Shown: positions 15,406 to 23,133 of the stretch, piece after piece | Position numbering within the stretch: the first letter of the stretch is position 1 | Layout: the number at the start of each line of letters is the position of its first letter | Origin: Palleronia caenipelagi | GTDB taxonomy: Bacteria > Pseudomonadota > Alphaproteobacteria > Rhodobacterales > Rhodobacteraceae | Direction: 5' to 3' | Assembly: GCF_007004065.1 (NCBI RefSeq) | Contig: NZ_VFSV01000005.1 | Coordinates: 5,351-69,350 of the forward strand | Length of the DNA: 64,000 bases | Position numbers and translations under genes: made by a program | The notes under the pieces: generated by a model | Database searches by the model: none | What the model was told of the DNA's origin: nothing | The model's input: only the letters and a program-made list of their open reading frames with translations

Positions 15406-15483
15406 GGCTGCTCCATGGACGGGCGGGCTGCGCGATGCTACGCAGTGGAGACATTCCATGCAACGCCAAGGCCTCTTCCGCGC

Positions 15484-16536
15484 ATGTCACAGATCCTCCT
15501 CGGTATTGAATCGAGCTGCGACGACACCTCCGCCGCCGTCCTCCGGGGCCGGGAGATCTTGTCAAACGTGGTTTCTTCGCAGACCGACCTGCACGCGCGC
15601 TACGGTGGAGTGGTCCCGGAAATCGCTGCCCGCGCCCATGTGGAGCGGCTCGACCTCTGCGTCGAGGCAGCGCTTTCAGAAGCCGGACTGGAGCTAACTG
15701 ACATGGACGCCATCGCCGTGACCGCCGGGCCGGGACTGATCGGCGGCGTTATGGCAGGCGTAACCTTTGCCAAAGCACTTGCGATGGCCACCGGCCTGCC
15801 GATGGTCGGGGTAAACCACCTCGCAGGGCACGCTCTGACACCGCGACTGACGGATGATGTCGCCTATCCCTATCTGATGTTGCTGGTCTCGGGCGGCCAC
15901 TGCCAGTTCCTGCGGGTCGGAGGGCCGGACCAGTTCGCCCGCCTCGGAGGCACCATCGACGACGCGCCTGGAGAAGCCTTTGACAAGGTCGCCAAACTCC
16001 TCGGCCTGCCCCAACCCGGAGGGCCCATGGTTGAGGCGGAGGCCCGGTCGGGTGATGCGACGCGGTTCGACTTTCCCCGGCCGCTCCTCGACCGGCCCGG
16101 CTGCGATCTGTCCTTCTCAGGTCTGAAAACAGCCGTTCTGCGCGCGAGGGATAAGTCGCTCATTGACGGTGCCCTCCCCGCACAAACCCGCGCCGATATT
16201 TGCGCCAGTTTTCAGACCGCAATCGCCGAAACGCTGGCGCGCAAGAGCCGTCGCGCGCTGGAGCTCTGCCCCGAGGCCACGGCATTTTGCGTCGCAGGGG
16301 GCGTGGCCGCGAACCAGACCATCCGCACGGCGCTCGAAGAGGTGACAGACCTGCCCTTCGTCGCGCCACCGCTGAAGCTCTGCACAGACAACGCCGCGAT
16401 GATCGCGTGGGCCGGAGCGGAGCGCCTGGCGTTGGGCTATCGCGACGGACCTGAACTCGCCCCCCGCCCGCGCTGGCCTCTGGACAGCAACGCCGCCCCC
16501 ATGCTCGGATCGGGTAAAAGGGGGGCGAAGGCTTGA
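15484..16536 (+). CDS. tsaD: tRNA N6-adenosine threonylcarbamoyltransferase
   Basis: A 350-residue ASKHA-fold protein (TsaD/Kae1/Gcp). It has the N-terminal [14 protein letters not shown] phosphate loop, the metal-binding NHLAGHAL histidines, the VSGGH and GEAFDKVAK blocks and a C-terminal [12 protein letters not shown]. With TsaB, TsaC and TsaE it makes the t6A modification on tRNAs reading ANN codons. The ATG at 15484 gives the conserved start. It is divergent from hemD, a conserved alphaproteobacterial layout, and overlaps the EVE-domain gene. Confidence 0.95.
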   Translation: MSQILLGIESSCDDTSAAVLRGREILSNVVSSQTDLHARYGGVVPEIAARAHVERLDLCVEAALSEAGLELTDMDAIAVTAGPGLIGGVMAGVTFAKALAMATGLPMVGVNHLAGHALTPRLTDDVAYPYLMLLVSGGHCQFLRVGGPDQFARLGGTIDDAPGEAFDKVAKLLGLPQPGGPMVEAEARSGDATRFDFPRPLLDRPGCDLSFSGLKTAVLRARDKSLIDGALPAQTRADICASFQTAIAETLARKSRRALELCPEATAFCVAGGVAANQTIRTALEEVTDLPFVAPPLKLCTDNAAMIAWAGAERLALGYRDGPELAPRPRWPLDSNAAPMLGSGKRGAKA

Positions 16537-16949
16537 AATACTGGCTGTTGAAATCCGAACCATCCGACTGGTCCTGGGATGACCAGAAAGCCAAAGGAGC
16601 CGAAGGAGAGCCCTGGACCGGCGTGCGGAATTATCAGGCCCGCAACATGATGCGCGAGATGGCTTTAGGCGATCTGGCGCTGTTCTATCATTCCCAGAGT
16701 GAAAAGGCCTGCGTCGGAATTGTCGAGGTGATCCACGAAGCCCATCCCGATCCGACCGATGACAGCGGCAAATGGGATTGTGTGACGGTAAAGGCGGTGC
16801 GCGATCTGCTCCGTCCTGTGACACTGGCCGAGCTCAAGGACGATCCGAGATGCGCTGACATGCCGCTGGTCAACCGGCCGCGCCTGTCAGTGCAGCCGGT
16901 CAGTGCGGCGGAATGGGCGGTGATCGAAGAACGCGCCGCCGAAGACTGA
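16533..16949 (+). CDS. EVE-domain protein
   Basis: A 138-residue single-domain EVE protein (formerly DUF55): [17 protein letters not shown] at the start, [14 protein letters not shown] and LALFYHSQ in the middle. EVE domains are PUA-like and bind modified bases in nucleic acids; the cellular role of the stand-alone form is unknown. It appears to start at a TTG that overlaps the tsaD stop codon, with a purine-rich GGGGGGCGAAGG ahead, so it depends on translation of tsaD. Confidence 0.85.
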   Translation: MKYWLLKSEPSDWSWDDQKAKGAEGEPWTGVRNYQARNMMREMALGDLALFYHSQSEKACVGIVEVIHEAHPDPTDDSGKWDCVTVKAVRDLLRPVTLAELKDDPRCADMPLVNRPRLSVQPVSAAEWAVIEERAAED

Positions 16950-16953
16950 CGGC

Positions 16954-17295
16954 TCAGCCGTAGACCGATGATTTGCCGAAATGCACGACGAGCATGTAAT
17001 AGACGACGGCACGGTATTTGTTCCGGTTCGAGCGGCCATAGGTCTCGATCACGGAATTGATCGCCTCCATCAGCTGCGGACCGTCCGGCAGACCCAGCTT
17101 TTTCATCAGGAAATTGGCCTTCACACGCTCCAGTTCGGCATCGTCCGAGGCCGCGACGGTGGACGCGTCCGCATTGTAGATCGACGGGCCGCACCCGATG
17201 GTCACCTTGGTCAAGAGATCCATATCAGGCTCAATCCCGCACTTCTCCCGCAAATCGGCAGCGTAGGTCTGGATCAGATCGTCGCGTTTACTCAT
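16954..17295 (-). CDS. DUF2853 family protein
   Basis: A 113-residue soluble protein beginning MSKRDDLIQTYAADLREKCG after a good AGGAGAG site. Conserved parts are KVTIGCGPSIYNADA and the C-terminal NKYRAVVYYMLVVHFGK. The family (DUF2853) is common in alphaproteobacteria and has a small helical fold, but its function is unknown. It is convergent with the EVE gene, four bases apart. Confidence 0.8.
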   Translation of the reverse strand: MSKRDDLIQTYAADLREKCGIEPDMDLLTKVTIGCGPSIYNADASTVAASDDAELERVKANFLMKKLGLPDGPQLMEAINSVIETYGRSNRNKYRAVVYYMLVVHFGKSSVYG

Positions 17296-17481
17296 TCGAA
17301 CTCTCCTGTTGGCAGGCCCTGTTTCCGGGCATTCTGTTCCGCAGCCTAGTCGGCTGATTCGAGCCGATAAAGACATATTTGGCTCATGAGCGGCCATCAG
17401 CCGTTGCCTTTCCCGCGCACAAACCGTTCATTGCCCACAGTCGCGACACCTACGTCGCACATCACAGCAGTGGAGAAACAC

Positions 17482-17904
17482 ATGGGTCTTCTGAATTTCG
17501 TGAAGAACGCGGGTAAGAAACTCTTTGGCGCCGCCGAGGCCAGCGAAGCCAACGAAGATGCTCTGAAGAAAGAGCTCGATGATCTGGGCCTCGACGCCTC
17601 TGGCCTCGACATCAAGGTCGAGGGTGACAAGGTAAAGGTCTCCGGCAAGGCCGCCAGCCAGGAGGTGAAGGAGAAAGTCCTCATCGCCGTTGGTAATGTG
17701 GACGGTGTTGCTCAAGTCGAGGACGAAGTGGAAGGTGCCGAGCCCCGCACCCACACCGTCGAAAAAGGCGACACCCTCTGGGCTATCGCCGAAAAGGCAC
17801 TTGGCGCCGGCAACCGCTACAACGAAATCTTCGAAGCCAACCGCCCGATGCTCAGCGATCCGGACAAGATCTACCCCGGTCAGGTGCTCCGCATCCCCGA
17901 GTAA
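17482..17904 (+). CDS. BON-LysM protein (YgaU/Kbp type)
   Basis: A 140-residue protein with a BON domain (about 30-85, VKVSGKAASQEVKEKVL) and a C-terminal LysM domain (about 90-139, HTVEKGDTLWAIAEKALG). The E. coli counterpart Kbp binds potassium ions in the cytoplasm. No signal peptide is visible, consistent with that. ATG at 17482 is preceded by GGAG. It stands as a single gene, with 190 bases to the next start. Confidence 0.85.
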   Translation: MGLLNFVKNAGKKLFGAAEASEANEDALKKELDDLGLDASGLDIKVEGDKVKVSGKAASQEVKEKVLIAVGNVDGVAQVEDEVEGAEPRTHTVEKGDTLWAIAEKALGAGNRYNEIFEANRPMLSDPDKIYPGQVLRIPE

Positions 17905-18096
17905 AGCCATAATCGCCCGGTCTGTGAAATGCCTGCAGGCCGGGCATATTGCGCAACATTGCCCCCGAATTCAGTCGAATTTCCTGATTTTACCCTGCGA
18001 CCTGTTGACGCCGCTTGCCACAATGTGCACTCGGCCAGATGCTGCACGGATCTTCGGATCCTGCAAGCAACACGAAGACAGGGAGGTTCCCACGGT

Positions 18097-18534
18097 ATGG
18101 GACAAGAAGTTTACGTCGTCGCGCATGACGACGACATTACCCAGAACAGCGCATTGGATACGGCCATTGCCCGCGCCCAGAAATCGGGCGCAAGCATTGT
18201 TGTGGTCCATATCCTTGAGTGGTCGCCCTACAGCTTTCTGACGCCCGAAGAGCTGAACCAGCGCCACAAGCGCCGGAACGAAGAGCTGGGCCGTGCCGAA
18301 GAGCACGTGATCGCCCCCGCTCTGGCGCGCGCCAAAGCCGCTGGCGTCGAGGCCAAAGGCATCGTCAAGCACGGCAACGTCCCCGAGCAGATCGTCAAGA
18401 TCGCGGACACCGAAAAGGCCGATTTCATCATCGTGGGCCGCTCCGGTAACGGTGGCGCTGTGTCGCGCATCTTTGGCTCCGTTCCGCTGGCTATCGCGCA
18501 GATCGCCACTGTCCCGACCGTCATCGTCCCCTGA
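18097..18534 (+). CDS. Universal stress protein (UspA family)
   Basis: A 145-residue single Usp domain. The nucleotide-binding signature GRSGNGGAVSRIFGSV sits near residues 113-128, and the C-terminus runs VPTVIVP as usual. It probably binds ATP in the cytoplasm. It starts after a strong GGGAGG site and lies 15 bases upstream of the symporter gene, so the two are co-transcribed; Usp proteins paired with transporters often act as nucleotide-dependent regulators of the partner. Confidence 0.9.
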   Translation: MGQEVYVVAHDDDITQNSALDTAIARAQKSGASIVVVHILEWSPYSFLTPEELNQRHKRRNEELGRAEEHVIAPALARAKAAGVEAKGIVKHGNVPEQIVKIADTEKADFIIVGRSGNGGAVSRIFGSVPLAIAQIATVPTVIVP

Positions 18535-18549
18535 TCAGGAGAACCCCAG

Positions 18550-20082
18550 ATGCATAAGCTTCTCCCCGCAGCGGCGCTGCTGGCCTCGGCCAGTGCAGCC
18601 TCCGCACAATCCGTCGACGAGAAGGTCAACGAGATCTTTGCCAACTCGACCGGCTGGTTCGTCAACCTCATCTTCGCCCCCCTGCCCGGCACCAGCTTCC
18701 CGTGGATCGTGCTGTGGCTGGTGGTCGCCGCGACGATCTTCACCGTCTATTTCGGCTTCGTGCAGTTCCGCGCCTTCGCCCACTCCATCTCGCTGGTCAA
18801 AGGCGACTACTCCGACCCCAACGACGCCGGTGAAGTGAGCCACTTTCAGGCGCTCGCGACCGCCCTCTCGGGCACTGTGGGTCTCGGCAACATCGCTGGC
18901 GTGGCCGTGGCCATCGGCATCGGTGGCCCGGGTGCGACCTTCTGGATGATCCTCGCTGGGCTCATGGGCATGGCGTCGAAATTCACTGAATGTACCCTCG
19001 GCGTGAAATACCGCAACGAGTATGCCGACGGCACCGTCTCGGGTGGCCCCATGTACTACATGACCAAGGGCTTTGAGGAGCGCGGCATCCCGGCGGGTAA
19101 GTTCCTCGCCATCCTCTTCGCGATCTTCTGTATCCTCGGCGCACTCGGCGGCGGCAACATGTTCCAGGCCAATCAGGCCCATGCCATGATCTCCGGCACC
19201 TTTGGGGATTATCCGGGCTGGGTCACCGGCATCCTGCTGGCCGGTGTGGTCTTTGCTGTGATCGTCGGCGGTCTGAAGTCGATCGCGAGCGTCACAGAAA
19301 AGGTCGTGCCGTTTATGGGCGTCCTCTACGTGATCACCGCGATCATCATCATCCTGATGAACGCTGACATGATCGGCTGGGCCTTCGGCCAAATCTTTGC
19401 GGGCGCCTTTACCGGTCTCGGTGTCGCTGGTGGTATGGTTGGCGCCCTCATCCAGGGCTTCAAGCGCGCCGCCTTCTCCAACGAAGCCGGTGTCGGTTCT
19501 GCCGCGATTGCCCACTCCGCCGTCCGGACCAAGGAGCCGATCACCGAGGGCTTCGTGTCGCTCCTTGAGCCCTTCATCGACACCGTGGTGGTCTGCACCA
19601 TGACTGCTCTGGTGATCATCATCACCCAGCAGCTGCTGATCGACGAGACCACGGGCAACTACCTGCTGAACGAAGCCGGTTCCGCCATTGCCACCGTTGA
19701 TGGCAACTCTGGCGTGGCCCTGACCTCTGCGGCCTTCTCTTCGGCCCTGCCGTTTTTCAAGTACGTGCTGGCTCTGGCGGTGATCCTGTTCGCCTTCTCC
19801 ACGATGATCAGCTGGTCCTATTACGGCCTCAAGGCCTGGACCTTCCTGTTCGGTGAAGGCCAAACCAAGGAGCTGATCTTCAAGATCATCTTCTGCATCT
19901 TCGTGGTCATCGGTGCGGCCGCCAGCCTCGGCCCGGTCATCGACTTCTCCGACGCGGCGATCTTCGCCATGGCGGTGGTCAACATCATCGCGCTGTATTT
20001 CCTGATGCCGATCGTGAAGCGGGAACTGCAGAGCTACACCTCCCGCCTGAAGTCCGGCGAGATCAAGCGCTACAACGCCTGA
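18550..20082 (+). CDS. Sodium:alanine/glycine symporter (AGCS family)
   Basis: A 510-residue membrane protein with about eleven transmembrane segments. It carries the AGCS signature ATALSGTVGLGNIAGVAVAIGIGGPGA near residues 100-130 and GVGSAAIAHSA. It imports small neutral amino acids with sodium. The unusual N-terminus (ASASAASAQSVDEK, about residues 12-25) looks like a cleavable signal peptide ahead of the first membrane helix. It is in one transcript with the universal stress protein. Confidence 0.93.
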   Translation: MHKLLPAAALLASASAASAQSVDEKVNEIFANSTGWFVNLIFAPLPGTSFPWIVLWLVVAATIFTVYFGFVQFRAFAHSISLVKGDYSDPNDAGEVSHFQALATALSGTVGLGNIAGVAVAIGIGGPGATFWMILAGLMGMASKFTECTLGVKYRNEYADGTVSGGPMYYMTKGFEERGIPAGKFLAILFAIFCILGALGGGNMFQANQAHAMISGTFGDYPGWVTGILLAGVVFAVIVGGLKSIASVTEKVVPFMGVLYVITAIIIILMNADMIGWAFGQIFAGAFTGLGVAGGMVGALIQGFKRAAFSNEAGVGSAAIAHSAVRTKEPITEGFVSLLEPFIDTVVVCTMTALVIIITQQLLIDETTGNYLLNEAGSAIATVDGNSGVALTSAAFSSALPFFKYVLALAVILFAFSTMISWSYYGLKAWTFLFGEGQTKELIFKIIFCIFVVIGAAASLGPVIDFSDAAIFAMAVVNIIALYFLMPIVKRELQSYTSRLKSGEIKRYNA

Positions 20083-20110
20083 TCCTCGACCAAAGCTCGA
20101 AACCAAACAG

Positions 20111-20140
20111 GGGCGCCCCTCACCGGGCGCCCTTTCTTTT
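20111..20140 (+). terminator. Terminator of the usp-symporter operon
   Basis: Two copies of the self-complementary GGGCGCCC (20111-20118 and 20125-20132) form the stem, followed by TTTCTTTT. The T-tract itself is the target of the adjoining transposon and is duplicated at its far end (23023-23030). Confidence 0.8.
20133..20140. repeat. 8-bp target-site duplication, left copy
   Basis: TTTCTTTT immediately left of the transposon is repeated exactly at 23023-23030 immediately right of it. Eight bases is the duplication length of IS1595-family elements. The perfect match indicates a fairly recent single insertion event. Confidence 0.95.
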
Positions 20141-20164
20141 GGCGATTGTATATTTGACAAACCC
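20141..20164 (+). repeat. Terminal inverted repeat, left
   Basis: It begins GGCGATTGTATATTTGACAA and continues ACCC, 24 bases identical to the reverse complement of the right end. It includes a TTGACA hexamer, but on this side no -10 box follows at 17 bases. Confidence 0.95.
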
Positions 20165-20209
20165 CTCTGTTGATCGCAGGCTCCGGTTCTAGCATAAAGG
20201 GATTCGAGA

Positions 20210-20452
20210 ATGATTGGCGTTACAGTCAGCATTGAATATGATGATGACTACAGCAACCGTTACCGAAAGCTGCACGATAGGATGGCGGGATTCGGTATAT
20301 CCGAAGATAAGAGCACATCGTGCCTTTTCTTGGACACCGATGATGCGGAAGCCGTCCACACGGCTCTTTACGGAGCCTTAGACTTCCGCAAGGACAAGGT
20401 AATCGTATTCACGACCTACGCCCACACACTCAAGAGATTCGGTCCCACATGA
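20210..20452 (+). CDS. Small passenger protein, possibly ferredoxin-fold
   Basis: An 80-residue protein from the ATG at 20210. The order strand (MIGVTVSIEYDDD), helix (YRKLHDRMAGFG), strand (STSCLFLDTDDAEAVH) and C-terminal strand (KVIVFTTY) suggests a ferredoxin-like fold of the Cas2/VapD size class, but I cannot name a family. It is the first gene inside the left repeat and converges on the PIN operon, with a bidirectional hairpin between. Confidence 0.6.
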   Translation: MIGVTVSIEYDDDYSNRYRKLHDRMAGFGISEDKSTSCLFLDTDDAEAVHTALYGALDFRKDKVIVFTTYAHTLKRFGPT

Positions 20453-20551
20453 AACGCTGCTCCACTTGAACCGGGACACGGCAGATGCGGTAAGCGAACC
20501 ACATTGCCAATCTGATGCGAATATCTTTCATAGGTATTATTGTACCCCATC

Positions 20552-20577
20552 AAATGAGGTAATTCAATACCTCATTT
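20552..20577. terminator. Bidirectional hairpin between convergent passenger genes
   Basis: AAATGAGGTA and TACCTCATTT form a perfect ten-pair stem around ATTCAA. Its right arm covers the stop codon of the 48-residue gene. It lies where both transcripts should end; U-rich tails are short, so efficiency is uncertain. Confidence 0.55.
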
Positions 20578-20718
20578 AGAAGACGATTTACGACTTTTGG
20601 GCTTCGGCTTCACCAGACCGCGCAACTTTTCCTCAAACCGTTCGTCGTCGTCGTCCGTCCCGAGTTCGCGGGCGGCTTCCTTGAAGCGTTCCAGTTGAGA
20701 TTTCTTATCATCAGTCAT
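20572..20718 (-). CDS. 48-residue charged passenger protein
   Basis: It starts MTDDKKSQLERFKEAARELG, then four aspartates, ERFEEKLRGLV and a lysine-rich tail. Small proteins of this pattern are common next to PIN or other short genes in alphaproteobacteria; function unknown. Its ATG overlaps the PIN stop (TAATG), so translation is coupled. It could stabilise or neutralise the PIN protein; this is inference. Confidence 0.65.
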   Translation of the reverse strand: MTDDKKSQLERFKEAARELGTDDDDERFEEKLRGLVKPKPKSRKSSSK

Positions 20719-21239
20719 TAAACGTAGAACCCCGTTTGGGCATATTCAGGCGGGAGGTCCAAATCCCAAGTGTGAATCACTTTCAGGCCCAGTTTCTTTG
20801 CGAATGCAGCTTGATGCTCGTCATCCGTATACAAAATTTCAGCGCCGTTAACTTTTGCGATAACTGCAATCTGTCTATCAAACTTCACTTCGTTCCAAGG
20901 CGCTTTGATGCCGGATCGCTTGTCGCCGGAAGCAATAGCCGTTCTCACAACCTCAGCAAGATCGACTGCGCATCGCTCATCGAACGGTGCAAGGTCAAAT
21001 GCCGTCGACTGGTTGAGCGTTGCGGTCGCCCTCTGTAGATCGGGTACCGCGCAAAGCATTTCAGAGAAACAGGGGGTTGGAACTACCACGGTATCACCGC
21101 GCTTGCTAAGCCTATCCACAAGCGCCTCTACCCGTTCCTTGCAATGCTCTACCGGCTTCCCCGTTGCCGGGTTTGGTCTTGGCTTGCTGTCGGGGTTAAG
21201 AACAAGCGAAAGAAACGTATTGTCAAAAGCAACTATCAA
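20718..21239 (-). CDS. PIN-domain protein, putative ribonuclease
   Basis: A 173-residue protein. PIN hallmarks are Asp6 in MIVAFDNTFL, a central conserved Glu in FSEML, Asp in DRQIAVIAKVNGAEILYTDDEHQAAF and the final strand LKVIHTW. PIN proteins cut RNA with a metal site of clustered acidic residues and are usually toxins of VapBC-type systems or components of defence operons. At 173 residues it is longer than most VapC. It overlaps the upstream 244-residue gene (ATGA) and the downstream 48-residue gene, so three proteins are made together. Confidence 0.78.
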   Translation of the reverse strand: MIVAFDNTFLSLVLNPDSKPRPNPATGKPVEHCKERVEALVDRLSKRGDTVVVPTPCFSEMLCAVPDLQRATATLNQSTAFDLAPFDERCAVDLAEVVRTAIASGDKRSGIKAPWNEVKFDRQIAVIAKVNGAEILYTDDEHQAAFAKKLGLKVIHTWDLDLPPEYAQTGFYV

Positions 21240-21970
21240 CTCGCCGTACCGTTTCGTTCCTCAATTTCAATAATTTTCCCAAGTGGATCGTCGGGCCAAT
21301 CAATATTCATGTTACGCAAACGATTCACGCTTTCGCGAAGGCTCTCACGCGTAACTGGAGCAAAGTCAGTGATAACAAAATTGTCGATATTCCACTTGCC
21401 GGAATCCTCTTTAACCCACATTCCACGCCCACTGACCTTTACTTCTTCAAACAGAAAATCACGGAGGGCTTTAGCAATATCTTTGCTGGTTGTGCAGAAC
21501 ACAACTCCGTAAGCATCGGTGCTTATCCGAACTTTTGCATCATCTTTTGTTCCAGCGATGTGGTAAAGTTCTCCGACAAAGTTGGCTGCGCCTCTAACCC
21601 TCACTTGCTCACTGGTCTCGGCACGTTTACCCGGAAAGGCGATGATGTTGGCCCCTCTGGAGTCGTAGAAGCTTGCGCTGGTACCGTCTTCGCGAAGCAT
21701 CAAGTTGATGAAATCCCGCGCGCGAGATGCTTGCTGAGGTGCTGTTCCCTCTGCAAGTTCCATAAGTCGTTTTGTCAACGCGGACTCGTGATTCCGGTCA
21801 ATCTTGAACGCGCTCCCGTGACTGCTTTCGACCACGTCGACAAGGTGAAGGCTTTCTGCCACACCGAGCATCTTCTTTATCTCGGAGTAATACTCCACCA
21901 GCCTCCCGAAAGGCATACTTTCGGGAGTGAAATCATCGATCTTGAAAGTGTATATTGTCGTTTGCGTCAA
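21236..21970 (-). CDS. Unknown 244-residue passenger protein, partner of the PIN gene
   Basis: No family recognised. The protein looks two-part: an N-terminal helical half (residues 1-95, with HGSAFKIDRNHESALTKRLM) and a C-terminal beta-rich half (about 105-225) with VRVRGAANFVGELYHIAG, RISTDAYGVVFCTT, VKVSGRGMWVKEDSGKW and FVITDF, which may be a small barrel. It is the first gene of the three-gene operon, 23 bases after the transposase stop. Position suggests an antitoxin-like or adaptor role for the PIN protein, which the sequence does not prove. Confidence 0.65.
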   Translation of the reverse strand: MTQTTIYTFKIDDFTPESMPFGRLVEYYSEIKKMLGVAESLHLVDVVESSHGSAFKIDRNHESALTKRLMELAEGTAPQQASRARDFINLMLREDGTSASFYDSRGANIIAFPGKRAETSEQVRVRGAANFVGELYHIAGTKDDAKVRISTDAYGVVFCTTSKDIAKALRDFLFEEVKVSGRGMWVKEDSGKWNIDNFVITDFAPVTRESLRESVNRLRNMNIDWPDDPLGKIIEIEERNGTAS

Positions 21971-21993
21971 CTTCTGCGCCTCCAGCGCAGATT

Positions 21994-22953
21994 CTACGCG
22001 CCCAACGAGTCCCGGTAAAGCAATCTCTTACCGGTTACGCCGGATAGTGCCACAGAAGCCCTTTCGGCATCGTTTATGCCGTTGGCTTCGCGGTGGTTGT
22101 AGCGAAAGTCGAACTCAGCCGCGTAACGATGCAGGTGCTGCTTACCGCAGTGCTGATAGACGCCCTTCATGCCGCGCTTGAAGATGCTGTAGAAGCCCTC
22201 GACGGTGTTGGTGTGGACCTGCGGCTTCTCGCGCTTCACGTACTCGCCTGCGCTGTGCGTGGTGAAGTCGTGGTCGGCAAACTCGCCAGACAGGCTTGTA
22301 TACTGCTTGGCTTCGTCGGTGTAGATCGTAGCCTCTTTGGCGATGTTTTCGCGCAGGATCGGCACAAGCGTGTCCTTCTTGATATTGTCAACGACGATGG
22401 ACTTGGCGCGCTTGGTGTCGCGGTCCACAAGGGTCAGCATGGCGTTCTTGTGAGCGTAGCCACGCGCGCCCTTGGGCTTGTCGTGCTTCTTGCCGATAAA
22501 CGTCTCATCGACCTCCACAGCGCCGCCATTGCCGCCAAACGGGGCAAGTGCGCCATCACGCATACACTCGCGGATGCGGTGAGCCAGAAACCATGCTGTC
22601 TTGTAGGTGACTTCCAGAACGCGGTGAAGCTGGTGCGCGCTGATACCCTTCTTGCTGGACACCATCAGGTGAATAGCTTGCAGCCACTTAAACATCTCGA
22701 TGTGGCTTTCCTCGAGAATCGTATCTTTGCGCACGGTGAATTGTTTGCGGCATTCACGGCATTTCCACAGACCAAAGCGCTCTTTGCCTTCCGGGTTCTT
22801 CTTGCTCGGCTTAGTACGGACACCTTCCAGCTTGTAGGCGCGATCAACAACACCGCAGTGCGGGCAAACCGGACCATCGGGCCAAATAATGCCTTCGACA
22901 TGAGCGAAAGCGGCGGCTTCGTCGTGCATGTAGGGTTTGCTGAGAACGGACAT
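21994..22953 (-). CDS. IS1595-family transposase
   Basis: A 319-residue transposase. The N-terminal zinc ribbon has cysteine pairs in CPHCG and CREC; the DDE/DDN core is visible as VEVDETFIGKKHDKP, TIYTDEAKQY and the terminal NTVEGFYSIFKRG; the C-terminus FDFRYNHREANG is typical of the ISXO2-like group. It catalyses movement of the whole element. The ATG at 22953 follows a GAGG site, and a good promoter lies in the right inverted repeat. Confidence 0.95.
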   Translation of the reverse strand: MSVLSKPYMHDEAAAFAHVEGIIWPDGPVCPHCGVVDRAYKLEGVRTKPSKKNPEGKERFGLWKCRECRKQFTVRKDTILEESHIEMFKWLQAIHLMVSSKKGISAHQLHRVLEVTYKTAWFLAHRIRECMRDGALAPFGGNGGAVEVDETFIGKKHDKPKGARGYAHKNAMLTLVDRDTKRAKSIVVDNIKKDTLVPILRENIAKEATIYTDEAKQYTSLSGEFADHDFTTHSAGEYVKREKPQVHTNTVEGFYSIFKRGMKGVYQHCGKQHLHRYAAEFDFRYNHREANGINDAERASVALSGVTGKRLLYRDSLGA

Positions 22954-22980
22954 TGCGGAGACCTCTAACTTGTTGAGTTA

Positions 22981-23009
22981 GATATAGGTAATCCCCTTGG
23001 GTTTGTCAA
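22981..23009 (-). promoter_or_regulatory. Transposase promoter embedded in the right inverted repeat
   Basis: On the minus strand TTGACA (23009-23004) is followed after exactly 17 bases by TATATC (22986-22981), a near-consensus sigma-70 promoter 28 bases before the transposase start. The -35 box is part of the inverted repeat, so transposase binding to its own end should repress this promoter. It would also drive the PIN operon by read-through. Confidence 0.8.
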
Positions 23010-23022
23010 ATATACAATCGCC
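22999..23022 (-). repeat. Terminal inverted repeat, right
   Basis: Exact reverse complement of the left repeat over 24 bases. It ends at the duplicated TTTCTTTT. Confidence 0.95.
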
Positions 23023-23030
23023 TTTCTTTT
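23023..23030. repeat. 8-bp target-site duplication, right copy
   Basis: TTTCTTTT, identical to the left copy. Before insertion this was the T-tract of the symporter terminator. Confidence 0.95.
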
Positions 23031-23078
23031 TGTCTGGAAATACCCAAATCTGCGCCGCACCCGGCGGCGCTAGACACA

Positions 23079-23109
23079 AAAATCCCGCCCGGTCGCCAGA
23101 CCGGGCGGG
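23079..23109 (-). terminator. Terminator after ahcY
   Basis: A perfect eleven-pair stem CCCGCCCGGTC/GACCGGGCGGG around GCCA; read on the minus strand it is followed by ATTTTTG. It lies 25 bases past the ahcY stop. Confidence 0.85.
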
Positions 23110-23133
23110 CCTATTCCAAAAAGGTCGATCAGG

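Larger units (their letters stand above)
20141..23022. mobile_element. IS1595-family transposon with passenger genes
   Basis: A 2882-base element bounded by perfect 24-base inverted repeats and the 8-base duplication. It encodes one IS1595-type transposase at the right and four other genes: three in an operon with the transposase orientation and one convergent at the left. Plain IS1595 elements are about 0.7-1.2 kb, so two thirds of this one is cargo. Passenger genes are a known feature of parts of the IS1595 family; this particular set is not one I recognise. All frames look intact. Confidence 0.93.

Noticed and set aside
18535-20232. 565-residue minus-strand frame
   Set aside because: It is low-complexity, His/Asp/Glu-rich antisense of the AGCS symporter, which has clear family motifs on the plus strand.
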